A stretch of DNA of 64,000 bases, from positions 51,497 through 115,496 of the forward strand of contig NZ_PJIO01000012.1 in assembly GCF_002929305.1 (NCBI RefSeq), read 5' to 3'. The stretch comes from Arthrobacter sp. GMC3 (lineage in GTDB: Bacteria > Actinomycetota > Actinomycetes > Actinomycetales > Micrococcaceae). Position 1 is the stretch's first letter; the number at the start of each line of letters is the position of its first letter. The translations under genes and the position numbers were made by a program. Of this stretch, positions 26,280-35,458 are shown piece after piece. The notes under the pieces were generated by a model that saw nothing but the letters and a program-made list of their open reading frames with translations, was not told where the DNA came from and ran no database searches.

Positions 26280-26861
26280 ATGAGAACGAACCCGATGGTC
26301 AAACCCCAGGCCTCCTCCGGCTGGGCAGTCACACTCACCGTGATCAGTTGCGTCTGCCTTGCCATCGCCACCCGGATGTTCTGGGGACAGTTTTCCCCTG
26401 CGGCGGTCGGCTGGTTCTTGGTGGCTGCCGCAGTCCTCCTAGCCGGCGTGGCAGCAGCCATTTGGTTCGTGAAGATCCGCCGAACCAAAGCATGGATCAC
26501 TCATGCCATCCAACAATGGGAGCACTTTACCGCAGTCAAAAGTCAGCTTGGCGTTACCACCGAAGTTACTGTCCTCGACATCCAAGCGCTGGACCCAATA
26601 GGCACATGGGTCACCATCAGATGGGACAAATTCGGATACGTTCAACGGGCATGGATGGAGGCCATCCCAGATGAAATCTGGCGAGGTTCTGTCCTACTCA
26701 TCTCGCCTGATCCGGCCCAGATTCAAGTCCATGGCCCATGGCCCGAGATCTACTATCTGATGGCGATTGATTACCACGCTTTCGCAGCGGCACAAGCGCT
26801 CCCATACTTCAGAGACCATCGGTATCACCCGCTCGCCCGTACCAACTCTTTCAAGGCTTAG
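26280..26861 (+). CDS. Two-pass membrane protein, hypothetical
   Basis: A 193-residue protein with two hydrophobic helices near the N-terminus (AVTLTVISCVCLAIATRMFW and AVGWFLVAAAVLLAGVAAAI) and a soluble C-terminal domain with several aromatic residues (GTWVTIRWDKFGYVQRAW). I do not recognise a family. The ATG at 26280 lies 9 bases after GCAGAGG; a TTG 9 bases earlier is too close to that site. It follows the relaxase by 29 bases in the same direction and may belong to the same transcript as a membrane anchor or mating-related protein. Function unknown. Confidence 0.7.
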   Translation: MRTNPMVKPQASSGWAVTLTVISCVCLAIATRMFWGQFSPAAVGWFLVAAAVLLAGVAAAIWFVKIRRTKAWITHAIQQWEHFTAVKSQLGVTTEVTVLDIQALDPIGTWVTIRWDKFGYVQRAWMEAIPDEIWRGSVLLISPDPAQIQVHGPWPEIYYLMAIDYHAFAAAQALPYFRDHRYHPLARTNSFKA

Positions 26862-27382
26862 CTAGCATTCGACCAATAGTTGACGACCACCCAACGGCGG
26901 GCTCCATATGAGTCGGCGTTTTCCGGTCAACTTGCACCCAACCAGCTGCCCTGAGGAGATATTCATCAAAGTTTGGTGGCGGCAACCCGTAATCGCTAGG
27001 CAACGTATTCCTCAGCTTTGAACTGACTCGTAAGACATAGCTTTCGGGACACTTTGCCTATGATCCAGTCGATGCCAACCTGAGAAGGCCGAACGGTCGA
27101 TGTTCAGAACCTGATGAAATAGATTTCAGCAGTCGAATTCACCGACGATAGGTGCCAGCACGGGAACGGCAAACGGTGCCTCCGATAATGCCTATAGATC
27201 GGCAAATCGAACCACCGCGGGTCAAGCCGACTTCCACCAAGATCGCCGGTTGGCATGCGCATCACACAAGCGTACGCATGAAGAAGCACAGTGCCTTGCT
27301 GCGCGTCCGAGCCGGAGCAAGGGTGTTCCCTCGGTGTTTCTTAGCACCTGGCTGACGGCATGATTCCTTGATTCGTCAGAGA
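26862..27382. other. Gene-free intergenic region
   Basis: About 520 bases between two converging genes. Open frames here are short, with no coding look or ribosome binding site. I see no terminator hairpin with a T-run and no tRNA. Confidence 0.5.
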
Positions 27383-28225
27383 TTACTTCGTGTCCAGCTT
27401 GAACGCTTCCCTAGCTTGATCGACCATCAATGGAACATAAGACCCCTTGCGGGAGAAGCCGCCACCGAAGTGTCTCTTGAACTGTTCACGCGCCCTTCCC
27501 GTCAGTAGTTTGGGGTTTGCTTCCAACATCTGATTGGTGCTGCTTAGGATTTCCGGAGACGTGAACGATTCGGCGGCCTGGAGGAGAGCTTCCCGCCCCT
27601 CGTCTCTAATGTCGGCGTTGGCCAGAAGGCGTACTTGCTCGCTTGCGAATGCGAGGGCCAACATCATGGCCAAGTGCCGACGGTCTGCCTCTTCGCGACT
27701 CATCGTGGTCCGTGGTTCAGTCAATACCTTCTCGACCGCCGTGGAAAATTCATCAACTGAGACAGTCGCCGTAAGTGCAGGCGCAGGCTTCGGAATGTCT
27801 TCTCCAGCCGATTCGGCTGACTTCTTGCTACCCCGCTTCGGAAGCGTTAGACGAACGCTCAATAAGCCCTGCCACCGTCGCATCACACCTGGTTTGCCCG
27901 TGCTTGCCCACCAACGGACGACGACTGGCCCACCTTTGACGGCCAAAAGGTGGAGGGCGTCCAAAACGGCTTCAGCAAGAATCTCCGCCATCCTGTCTAT
28001 AAAATCGTCGTGCGGGCCACGTTCATCGTCGTAGTCATCGTCGGCGCGATACTCGTCTTCATCATCGATATCAAAGTGCACCTTTCGCATCTCCGGAGGC
28101 CCCATCATGGAGTTATCCTCGTCGCTAAAGAGAAGTGCCCTGTACGTTCCATCGGTGTCACGAGACTCAGCAAGGTGTGCCCCCTCGGGAACATGAACTT
28201 CCCACAAATCATCGCGGTCGCGCAT
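27383..28225 (-). CDS. Unknown acidic-region protein, 280 aa
   Basis: No family recognised. The start MRDRDDLWEVHVPEGAHL at 28225 is set by AAAGGACA 5 bases upstream. Residues around 45-75 are very acidic (FDIDDEDEYRADDDYDDERG), then helices and KGGPVVVRWWASTGKPGVMR, then a second helical domain (RRHLAMMLALAFASEQVRLL). This layout, an acidic stretch before a basic helical domain, fits a protein that binds other proteins or mimics DNA, but nothing proves it. It stands alone and divergent from the small two-gene operon at 28514. Confidence 0.65.
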   Translation of the reverse strand: MRDRDDLWEVHVPEGAHLAESRDTDGTYRALLFSDEDNSMMGPPEMRKVHFDIDDEDEYRADDDYDDERGPHDDFIDRMAEILAEAVLDALHLLAVKGGPVVVRWWASTGKPGVMRRWQGLLSVRLTLPKRGSKKSAESAGEDIPKPAPALTATVSVDEFSTAVEKVLTEPRTTMSREEADRRHLAMMLALAFASEQVRLLANADIRDEGREALLQAAESFTSPEILSSTNQMLEANPKLLTGRAREQFKRHFGGGFSRKGSYVPLMVDQAREAFKLDTK

Positions 28226-28439
28226 TTGATGTCCTTTTCTGGCGGCAAGTGGTGGGCTAATCACAGCGTACAAGAAGGTTCAGAAACCGTGTTTCGACCG
28301 GCGTCCGGAAGGGTCCCTACAGAATCGTCCCGCAAGCCGCTTCCGCAGCGGCACCCCTGCGGGCATTCTCCTAGGAGACGGTAAGCGTCACATTTCCTGG
28401 CGCCTAGAGACGCGACATCTGCCGCTACATAATTTCCTC

Positions 28440-28513
28440 GTTTGCAAAATGGCGACTAAACAACTAGTCTAAAAGTTAACTAATTAAATAATAGAATAGT
28501 AAGGATTTGGCAC
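28440..28513 (+). promoter_or_regulatory. Very AT-rich promoter region of a two-gene operon
   Basis: This short stretch is by far the most AT-rich of its surroundings (AACTAATTAAATAATAGAAT and nearby), directly before a GTG start. It probably holds the promoter of the genes at 28514 and 28888; a TAATAG or TAGAAT hexamer could be the -10 site. The exact start of transcription cannot be told by eye. Confidence 0.5.
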
Positions 28514-28885
28514 GTGAGCATTCAACCGACCTCCGTTGTGAGGATCAAGATCGCCAAGGAACAGCCAGCTGACCTCTCAGATCCCAGGAGCACTATTGGC
28601 TATCGAGAGGGTCTGGACACAGAAGAACTATGGGAGCGTGGTCGAGCCGCGTGGAGGCTGCGAGCAGAAAAGGTCCTAGCGTGCGAATACTTGGTAATTG
28701 CCCACGCAGGAATTGTCAGAATGGTTGGCACCATCGACGGCGTTGCGAAATTTGAAGGCCGCGGTGATCGTCTAGCCATCATTGGAAAGCCTATTCCCGA
28801 TCACCCGTTGATTGGGAGAGCTGATCCGTTGGACAACTCATCTCAGAATCCCATCACCTACGGCACGATCCCTATGGAGGAATAA
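28514..28885 (+). CDS. Hypothetical protein, 123 aa
   Basis: A small protein beginning with GTG. It reads VVRIKIAKEQPADLSDPRST, then YREGLDTEELWERGRAAWRL, then CEYLVIAHAGIVRMVGTIDG. The middle resembles a small alpha/beta domain such as those that sense or bind nucleic acid in restriction loci, but I cannot assign a family. It is followed two bases after its stop by another small gene, and a clean terminator closes the pair, so this is a self-contained transcription unit. Codon use and composition are normal for the element. Confidence 0.65.
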   Translation: MSIQPTSVVRIKIAKEQPADLSDPRSTIGYREGLDTEELWERGRAAWRLRAEKVLACEYLVIAHAGIVRMVGTIDGVAKFEGRGDRLAIIGKPIPDHPLIGRADPLDNSSQNPITYGTIPMEE

Positions 28886-28887
28886 TA

Positions 28888-29100
28888 ATGGCGACAGAGA
28901 TCAGTTTCCTCGGAAAGCCCGTCCGCCGATTCGTAGAAATGTACTGCCCCGTCTGCGGAGACACAGTGCCCTGTGGCCCTGGTCCTCTGAGCGAGGATGG
29001 TGTCTACGAATTTCGTACATGCGAGGACGGACATAGCGTAAGGGCCGAGGCTATCTACTACACTTCGGCATCGCAAGCGACAGAGTTCGGCATCGTCTAG
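28888..29100 (+). CDS. Small zinc-ribbon-like protein, 70 aa
   Basis: A 70-residue protein with CPVCGDTVPCG (CxxC plus a third Cys) and a later Cys-Glu-Asp-Gly-His (CEDGHSV), a likely zinc-binding set C-C-C-H. It may be a small DNA- or protein-binding factor. It starts 2 bases after the stop of the preceding gene and ends 14 bases before a strong terminator, so the two small proteins are very likely made together. Function unknown; a toxin-antitoxin or small defence pair is possible but not shown. Confidence 0.65.
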   Translation: MATEISFLGKPVRRFVEMYCPVCGDTVPCGPGPLSEDGVYEFRTCEDGHSVRAEAIYYTSASQATEFGIV

Positions 29101-29114
29101 ACCCAGAAATCAGC

Positions 29115-29155
29115 AAAAGCAGCGGTCTACCTCCAAGTAGTAGACCGCTGCTTTT
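29115..29155 (+). terminator. Rho-independent terminator
   Basis: AAAAGCAGCGGTCTAC (29115-29130) pairs perfectly with 29140-29155 across a 9-base loop and ends in a run of T. It closes the two-gene unit 28514-29100. Confidence 0.85.
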
Positions 29156-29436
29156 TCGCGGCATTGATACCCAAGACAACCCCGAGTTGCCCGATAGCTA
29201 CCTACCCCTCACGGCAATGAAAATGAAGCCGCCAAACAAATTGCCGCATAGCCTCGGGTCATAGCACCTATCTGGGGAGTTGGTATGTACCTTCATCACA
29301 TCGTAGACACCAAACGCGGGTACCTAGCACATATCGCGGAGTCCTGATTCTGGGCGAGACGAAAAATCTATAGCACCCCACACTCGACGTCAACGAAAAT
29401 GGCGCACTCCCTGTATTCACTCGGTAGTGTTGGCCT
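29156..29436. other. Upstream region of the AlbA_2 gene with diverged direct repeats
   Basis: Two diverged copies of TAGCAC-N-TATC-N-GGAGT lie at 29263-29281 and 29326-29343, about 63 bases apart, with CTCGGGTCATAG just before the first, the same 12 bases as in the IS481-type end at 10337. It may be an operator or a worn IS end. No gene is seen. Confidence 0.4.
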
Positions 29437-30444
29437 ATGCGCGCGATAAACTTGGAGACACGAGTACTGGCAGCCGTGGACCAAATCCGCAAAGGTCAGC
29501 AGGTCGAGACTGACTTCATCGAATGCAAACGTGAGTGGCCGGAGGATAAGAAGGCCCGCCAGCTCGCTGGAAGCCTCAACCGCGCCGCCGGTGACCCCGT
29601 CATATACATCATTGGCCTAGACGATAAAACGGGCGTCATCACAGACGTGTCGGGCACTGATGTCCTGGATTGGTGGACTCAAATTCGTCCCAAATTTGAC
29701 CAAACGCCGCCAGAACTGGCTCGCCATATGGATGTCGTTGTTGATGCGAACGGTGACAAAGTCGTAGCTTTGGTTTTCGCCTCGGATAGGGCCCCTTACG
29801 TTGTCAAAACCGGGTCCGCCAATCCCAGTTTGGAGATACCCATCCGAGAAGGCTCGGGAACGAGGAGCGCCCGTAGGGATGAAATCCTACGCATGCTGAT
29901 GCCCACAATCAACGTGCCAAATGCAGTGGTTTTGGAAGCAACCTTTGGTGCTGACCGTAGCTTGCGAAGCTCTGATTCCCGTTTCGCTAGGCAGGCGAAA
30001 GATGAAACAGAAGGCATGAGATGCCTAGGTGGCCTGAAGTTGTACTTTGAACACACCGGAACGGAGACCGTTACTCTTCCGTCTCACGGCATGCGAGGAA
30101 AGATATCCGCAGACGGTGTCGAATTCAAAACCAATTTCTGGCCTCTGGTACTCCCAAAGGACAAAGAAGACCAACAATCACATGGTGCCGTTGCCAAGTA
30201 CGATGGCATCGTCGTCACAAGTCCTGGACTGGTGCGAATAGGTTTCAGAATTGAGGATGTAAATACCAAGGACCGTCATACCTTCCTGTCTGCGAAGTTG
30301 GTAGTGGCGGAACTGGAATTGGAAGTTATCGGTGCCGCTCGTTCAGTCAAGGTAGTCGCAACGTTGACGAGGCTAGTTGAAAATAGGTCCAGGTCAGAGT
30401 ATCAAGAGTCTTTGGGGAATTGGAAGTACGTTCACCCCGTATAA
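29437..30444 (+). CDS. AlbA_2 (Schlafen-like) DNA-binding domain protein
   Basis: A 335-residue protein. The first 120 residues match the AlbA_2/Schlafen AAA-4-type fold: VETDFIECKREWPED, then RQLAGSLNRAAGDPVIYIIG, i.e. the E-x-K and helical glycine pattern of the family. Such domains bind nucleic acid, and some Schlafen-like proteins cut RNA. The rest (residues 150-335) is beta-rich, with VTLPSHGMRGKISADGVEFK and VVTSPGLVRIGFRIED, and looks like an immunoglobulin-type sensor part. It stands alone. Association with phage defence is possible for this family on mobile elements but is not shown here. Confidence 0.75.
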   Translation: MRAINLETRVLAAVDQIRKGQQVETDFIECKREWPEDKKARQLAGSLNRAAGDPVIYIIGLDDKTGVITDVSGTDVLDWWTQIRPKFDQTPPELARHMDVVVDANGDKVVALVFASDRAPYVVKTGSANPSLEIPIREGSGTRSARRDEILRMLMPTINVPNAVVLEATFGADRSLRSSDSRFARQAKDETEGMRCLGGLKLYFEHTGTETVTLPSHGMRGKISADGVEFKTNFWPLVLPKDKEDQQSHGAVAKYDGIVVTSPGLVRIGFRIEDVNTKDRHTFLSAKLVVAELELEVIGAARSVKVVATLTRLVENRSRSEYQESLGNWKYVHPV

Positions 30445-30764
30445 GTTTCCCGCTGACCAGGTGCATTCCTTTGCGCCGCACTAGGCAGTAGACGCCGCTA
30501 TTATCGTCAGGGAAACTTTGGAGGAGACGTGTTTTGGAAGGCCGAGTTGACTCTTTGATAATTCCACGTATGCCGAGAGCTTGAAAGTGTATTTCATTGC
30601 CGCCCCTTAAAGCAGAATTGCACGCAGGGTTGAAGTAATCATTTTAGCGGCTCCGGACGATGATGCCTGCAGTTACTATTTACCGCATGAGTGAGGGAGC
30701 CGAACGCAATACATGGACGGCCATGGTTTTGGAAGCCCCACCGATGTTTGAGGGTTCCCTGACG
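30445..30764. other. Gene-free region before the GIY-YIG gene
   Basis: No convincing gene. The frame of the GIY-YIG pseudogene stays open upstream to 30660 (MMPAVTIYRM), so its real start could lie in here. Confidence 0.45.
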
Positions 30765-31578
30765 ATGGGGGATTTGTTTGCGGCGGCAGGGATTGATCCG
30801 AGCCAGGTTTTGCTGCTGCGGCACACCAACCCTCAAGCCAGGTCCCAACGGGCCCGCAGACCTCATTCAGGCGGCGCTCCTGGCCTTTGTCCGGGAGCAG
30901 GCGGTAAAGGGCAGCAAATTTCCCCAGAATCCCGCCCGCATTTGGCTGAACTTTACGGCTGTCGGCGGAAACCACTGTCGGTTCAATGGCGCTTATGAGA
31001 ATCACGGCGAAATCACGGCTGAACGAACTGCGACGGAACGCTATTACAACCTAGTCCCGTCCCCGTACTTGGCCTCGTTCAAGGACCGCCTCGTCATAGA
31101 TTGGACTGGCGGAACCATTATCTGGGTCAGGGCGGGCGGAGCCGCCGTTGGCTTCACTGCAACGGAGGTCGCTGATGCCCAGGCACCAGCATTTCCCGGC
31201 TTCGATGAACTGATTCTCTCGTTCAGCGACTTGCAGACGGTCATCGAGGATTCTCGCTATGAAAGCTGGCGGCAGATTCTCAAATCAGTTCAGGGCATCT
31301 ACCTGATCTCCGACACGAAGAGCGGGAAACTCTACGTGGGCAAGGCCGACGGTAGCGAGCGAATCATGGGACGCTGGAGTGCCTACGCGAAGACCGGTCG
31401 CGGCGGCAATGTCGCGCCCCGAGAACTGAATGAGGTGGATATGTCCTACCGGAACCACTTTCAATTCAGCATCCTGCGGGTCTTCAGCCCCGGGGCATCA
31501 ACGACAGAAATCGACGCAGCCGAGAACCACTACAAACGGGCGCTGCTCAGCCGGCAGTTCGGGCTGAACCGAAACTAA
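30765..31578 (+). pseudogene. GIY-YIG nuclease-family protein with a frameshift
   Basis: Two overlapping frames together make one normal GIY-YIG protein. The first runs MGDLFAAAGIDPSQVLLLRH. Between about 30826 and 30845 the meaning shifts to a neighbouring frame, which continues LKPGPNGPADLIQAALLAF to the end at 31578. The GIY-YIG core is near the C-terminus: GIYLISDTKSGKLYVGKADG with the conserved Arg region (ERIMGRWSAYAKTGRGG) and Glu/Asn (EIDAAENHYK). Such enzymes cut DNA. A single base change in length restores the frame, so it is either a recent mutation or a read error. GAGGG lies 10 bases before the chosen ATG. Confidence 0.75.
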
Positions 31579-31892
31579 CCGTCTCCTCGCCAAAGTGGCA
31601 TCTAGTTCAGACACAACGAGTCCACCGGCTGGTAGCACCCCCTTAGTGTTGGGTACTTGATCAGGAGTCGGCCCCTCCTTGCCACCGACCTCTGCTTCGG
31701 TGAGCTCGAGTCGCTACTGCCTCGGCCTCCCTAGCGACCGCAACGTAGTCAGCGACTGTCTGAGGTGTGTCATGCCTGGCGAAGCACCTGATAACAAACG
31801 GTATCAACGCCTCACATCAGTACGACACAGTCGAGACCGCTGAGTTGATTCAAAACGTATTAGCCGCATCCATCCGCTCGGACAGGGTACAG
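31579..31892. other. Gene-free region between converging genes
   Basis: About 310 bases. A plus-strand frame of 99 residues crosses into the HNH gene but has no coding look. No terminator hairpin with a T-run is evident. Confidence 0.45.
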
Positions 31893-33089
31893 CTAGAACA
31901 GACGAAGCTGGCCGTAGGCTATGCCGCCCCAGTGGGCTGGCCGGTCCCGGGCAACCCAGGCGCACTCGATCGAACAGAATTTTCGTTCGTTTGTCCCTTT
32001 GCGGTCGGGGAGCTCAAAGCGTTTTCCACACAGTGGGTTGAGGCACTTCTTGACCACGGATGGTGACCGCCGGGCCTCGTGGCTGCACTTCTTCGAGCAG
32101 TGTTTCCTGGAGTCTGCCTCGTGCGCCCTGATCAGAAAAGTGGACATGCACAGAGGGCAGGTCCAGTCGACGCGCGGTCGCCGTGGGCTTAGCTGCTCAG
32201 TCCCTGCCCGCGGGTTCGGGTGCACGAAGTTGGCGACAAGCTGGGCATTCGTAAGTGGCCACCGTCCGCCCTTGGACGCGTTGCAAGAGCGGCAGATCGG
32301 TCTCAGATTGGAGAGGCAATGGGAGCCACCTTTGACGATGGGCTTAACGTGGTCGTTCTGCGTGGCACCTTCAATCCCGCACATCCAGCAGCGTCCGCCC
32401 CATAGAGAGAAGCGTGCCGTTTTCTGGGCCGGGGTGAACTCGACGACGATGCCACCCGGTGCCGCTTGTGAGACGTAGCGCCGCAACCGGTAGTTGTCTT
32501 TGTTTTGCTGGTAATAGCCACGGGCGCATTCTTTGCATTCATATGACAGTCCATTGCGGTTGGCCTTTTCTTTCGTGAAGTCATCCCCCGGGCGCAACTG
32601 CCTGCACCTGCTGCACACTGCAAAGAGCTGTCCCGTTTGGGCTGCCTGTTCCTCAAGCCGTGCCGTCACATTGCAAGCGTCCGAGCAGAACTTGTCCCCG
32701 GCCGCCTGTCTACCCGCCGGGCGGATTTTGGAACACACTGCGCAGCCCAAAGCGGCGAACATACAGGCCCGATTGCAGAAGCGTTGGATCCTCGCCCGAT
32801 TGGCTTTGAAGCTGGTCGTCTTGCCACAGTGCTCGCAGGTAACATCCCTGCGTCCGGCCACGGAACGGCACGCAACCGAGCAGAACCGGGCTCGTTCCCT
32901 GGTGGCTGCCACTCTGAAGCTATTGCCACAATGTTCACAGCACAGCTGGCGGGAGGTTGATGCGGCCTGGCGGCATGTCATGGAACAAAATCGTGCTTTA
33001 CGCTGTTGGGCGGTGCTTGTGCCGTTGGCAGGGATCGTCTGCCCGCACATCTCGCAGCTGTTACCGGGGAAGGCCCTGGTGCGTGGCAT
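31893..33089 (-). CDS. HNH endonuclease with an array of zinc ribbons
   Basis: A 398-residue, very cysteine-rich protein. At least six CxxC-containing zinc modules can be counted: CEMCGQT, CEHCGNSF, CEHCGKTT, CAVCSK, CSRCRQ, and two more at the C-terminus (CPLCMST, CLNPLCGKRF), most followed by a second pair such as FCSMTC or FCSVAC. In the middle is an HNH nuclease core: CWMCGIEGATQNDHVKPIVK then CLSNLRPICRSCNASKG. The HNH part would cut DNA with a metal ion; the ribbons would grip nucleic acid or proteins. Stand-alone HNH proteins are common in mobile elements, but so many ribbons on both sides is unusual. It converges with the GIY-YIG pseudogene, so the region had two different nuclease types side by side. 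Confidence 0.8.
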   Translation of the reverse strand: MPRTRAFPGNSCEMCGQTIPANGTSTAQQRKARFCSMTCRQAASTSRQLCCEHCGNSFRVAATRERARFCSVACRSVAGRRDVTCEHCGKTTSFKANRARIQRFCNRACMFAALGCAVCSKIRPAGRQAAGDKFCSDACNVTARLEEQAAQTGQLFAVCSRCRQLRPGDDFTKEKANRNGLSYECKECARGYYQQNKDNYRLRRYVSQAAPGGIVVEFTPAQKTARFSLWGGRCWMCGIEGATQNDHVKPIVKGGSHCLSNLRPICRSCNASKGGRWPLTNAQLVANFVHPNPRAGTEQLSPRRPRVDWTCPLCMSTFLIRAHEADSRKHCSKKCSHEARRSPSVVKKCLNPLCGKRFELPDRKGTNERKFCSIECAWVARDRPAHWGGIAYGQLRLF

Positions 33090-33269
33090 GTCGTTGACCT
33101 TTCGTCCGGTGCCGTCGTATCTGCCGCGCAGGTGATACCAGTTCAGCGCTAGCGTAGCAGCGACTGGCGTCTGACATCACAGGAGGAAATAGGACCGCCC
33201 CTCTCTGCACGGTTGGTTCAGGATTTCAGAGTTTCCCCAAAACGCGAAGGATCGTAGGGAGGTTTCCCT

Positions 33270-33872
33270 CTAGGGGTTTTCGCGGAGGACCGCGGTTATC
33301 GCCTCGAGAGCTTTTAGATCCGCCAGTTCCAGAGAACGTGCAGCAAAATCACGTACCCCAGCGCGCCGCAGGTGCTGGAATCGACTCAATTCGGTCCTGA
33401 CCTGCTCCGAAGGTTCGTCGTCTTCCTGGACCAAATAGTCTGAGTCGACACCGAAGACTTTGGCGAGGGTATGCAGGCACTCATCCGGGACGACCTGTTT
33501 CTTGCCGTTCTTTAGTCGCGACCATCGGGTACGTGAGATGTAGTATCCCGTTTCTTGTGAGCCATCACGTATCGCCGGGTAGTTGGACCACTTCCCAGAG
33601 TCGGCCATGATCGTGTCCAGAATGAGGTTGGTCTTCCTAGCGAGCATTTCGGTGCGTCTTGTTCTCACGGCAGTGGCCTGGGGAAGATCAGCATCCGGAC
33701 GCGAATCCTGGGCCTCTGTTAGGAACGTAATGTCAGCCTTATCATCGGCCATGGCCAGCTCCAATTTGAGGGACTCCACAAGTCCCGTACTGGAGAGCCA
33801 GCCTTTGCGGTGGACCTTTAGAAGGTGCTCCAAGCGCTTGACGAGAATTTTCTTATGTTCGAGGTGATTCAC
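33270..33872 (-). CDS. EspR-like helix-turn-helix regulator
   Basis: A 200-residue DNA-binding protein. The centre reads SRTRWSRLKNGKKQVVPDEC then LHTLAKVFGVDSDYLVQED, the same pattern (helix-turn-helix, then F.V..DYL) as in EspR-type repressors of actinobacteria, and like the gene at 49631-50140 of this element. The N-terminal helix MNHLEHKKILVKRLEHLLKV may serve dimerisation, and the C-terminal part (GVRDFAARSLELADLKALEA) matches the conserved VRAFAAR helix of the family. It likely represses genes of the element. It is divergent from the gene at 34142 and may control it through the 270-base gap. Confidence 0.75.
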   Translation of the reverse strand: MNHLEHKKILVKRLEHLLKVHRKGWLSSTGLVESLKLELAMADDKADITFLTEAQDSRPDADLPQATAVRTRRTEMLARKTNLILDTIMADSGKWSNYPAIRDGSQETGYYISRTRWSRLKNGKKQVVPDECLHTLAKVFGVDSDYLVQEDDEPSEQVRTELSRFQHLRRAGVRDFAARSLELADLKALEAITAVLRENP

Positions 33873-34141
33873 CGGTTGACCCTATGACGCCGTGCCGCTC
33901 GATTTGGGGCGCTGGAGTGTTCAGCGGTGGATTGGGTTAGCGGTTGGCGTAGTGTCGCACGACTTCGGCCCTTCGAGACGGAACCTCAGGTACATTGGAT
34001 GTAGGCAGTCTGGTCTGCCTTCCTCTGAGTCTGAGTTCCCACGTAACGACGACGCCGACGACAACTGCCACAGATCCAGAATCGAAGTACCTGGATAGAG
34101 ATCTCTCTTTAATCAAACAGGGCTTGTAGACGTGGGGTGCG

Positions 34142-35344
34142 ATGCCCAGATTGAAGATTAAGATGAGCTCCAACATTATTGATACCCGCGACGCCCGCGA
34201 TCGCAAGGTCAAGCAAGATACTCGCGCCTGGGCAAAGTACACAGACACGAACTACACCACCGCGCTGCGGCAGGTTGAATCTCCGTTTGCCAAGGGATTC
34301 CTCGGCGAACGAGTCAGCGCTCGTCAGCTGATCAATACCCTCGACGACCACGATCTTGTCGGTGCTGATGATGGCGACTTCATTCTCGGTGAAGCCGGCT
34401 ACTACGCAGACACACCTTGGAACTTCAATCAGACCAGCGACTTCACCGAGCTGGCTCTACTCGTAGACTTCCTGCGGATGTTCACGCCCCTAGGATCGGG
34501 CGAAAAGCCGGGAGTCAGCAGCTACGCTCTGGAGCACACCGCCGCGGATTTCCTGGGGAAGTTTTTCCCCCCCGCCTCCCACGTCTCCAACGGTCGCCTC
34601 ATCTGGGCGGCAGCTGCCTTGGATCTTCCCCTGGTTGAGGAAGAAGAAGCCAGCCCGAATCTCATGATCGGCATTTCAAAGCGCGAGCATGACTACGTCA
34701 AGCGCATGGTTCGCGCTGGCCACACCAAGCCGCGAGGACACCAACACCGTCCGGCAGGATTCATCCACCTACAGGCAGCCTTGGAGCAGTGCACCGCTGG
34801 CGAGGCTGTGCTCGATCGTTGGGAGCGTCCGGTGCCGTCGACTGAGGTGTGCCCGTTCCATGAGTGGCTGATCAAGCAGGCCGGCCGCGGAGACGCCATC
34901 GGTGATTGGACTGTCCACTATGTCGCCGGTGTGGCAGACAGCGACCACCGGATCGCTCGCACCGCCAATGAGTATCTGGAGATCCTCCAAGAAGTCGGGG
35001 CCTCAGACGACTGCTACGAATCGGCAGAGAACGCAGTCGCAGAGTGGGTCAGGATCTGTGCTCCCTCTCAGCGGGGAATCACGAGTATCCGCACTCCGCG
35101 AATCCACAGTCTTGTCGAAGAAGCCGACGTGGATGACTCAGACTCAGGCCCATTCGAACGCCATGAGTTTCTGTGTCCTTGTGGTGAGGGAAAGATCGTC
35201 GAAGAGCATGACAGCAACGCTGATTTCCAGGACAACGATCTCCTGATCGAGTGCGAAATGTGCAGTGAGGATTGGCGCTTCGTTCTTGGTCTCTCAGCGT
35301 GGGAGTGGCGCCTGGAACCTGTAACCACCGGCACCGCCAGCTAA
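34142..35344 (+). CDS. Unknown protein with C-terminal zinc ribbon, 400 aa
   Basis: A 400-residue protein. The N-terminus DTRAWAKYTDTNYTTALRQV followed by GERVSARQLINTLDDHDLVG is a block I have seen in many actinobacterial plasmid and mobile-element proteins, with no known function. The C-terminus carries CPCGEGKI...CEMCSEDW, a zinc ribbon. A middle stretch (AIGDWTVHYVAGVADSDHRI) resembles a small helical domain. The start at 34142 is the longest; MSSNIIDTRD at 34163 is an alternative with no better ribosome binding site. A strong terminator lies 78 bases past the stop. Function unknown. Confidence 0.7.
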   Translation: MPRLKIKMSSNIIDTRDARDRKVKQDTRAWAKYTDTNYTTALRQVESPFAKGFLGERVSARQLINTLDDHDLVGADDGDFILGEAGYYADTPWNFNQTSDFTELALLVDFLRMFTPLGSGEKPGVSSYALEHTAADFLGKFFPPASHVSNGRLIWAAAALDLPLVEEEEASPNLMIGISKREHDYVKRMVRAGHTKPRGHQHRPAGFIHLQAALEQCTAGEAVLDRWERPVPSTEVCPFHEWLIKQAGRGDAIGDWTVHYVAGVADSDHRIARTANEYLEILQEVGASDDCYESAENAVAEWVRICAPSQRGITSIRTPRIHSLVEEADVDDSDSGPFERHEFLCPCGEGKIVEEHDSNADFQDNDLLIECEMCSEDWRFVLGLSAWEWRLEPVTTGTAS

Positions 35345-35421
35345 CCCAATGGGATTCCAATAGACTGAACCCAAGACATCTCGCCGTAGTTTCCTGAATG
35401 CTACCCACAGCGAGATTCCCT

Positions 35422-35458
35422 GAAGCCCCACATGATCCCCCCGATCATGTGGGGCTTC
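35422..35458 (+). terminator. Rho-independent terminator, 16-bp perfect stem
   Basis: GAAGCCCCACATGATC (35422-35437) pairs perfectly with 35443-35458 over a five-C loop and is followed by T-rich sequence. It ends the transcript of the gene at 34142 and separates it from the small gene at 35628. Confidence 0.9.

Noticed and set aside
29246..29257. CTCGGGTCATAG as a second IS481 end
   Set aside because: Only 12 bases match the end at 10337 and no partner end or transposase remnant lies within reach.
31767..32066. Plus-strand frame of 99 residues converging on the HNH gene
   Set aside because: Over half of it is antisense to the HNH gene and no conserved pattern is visible.
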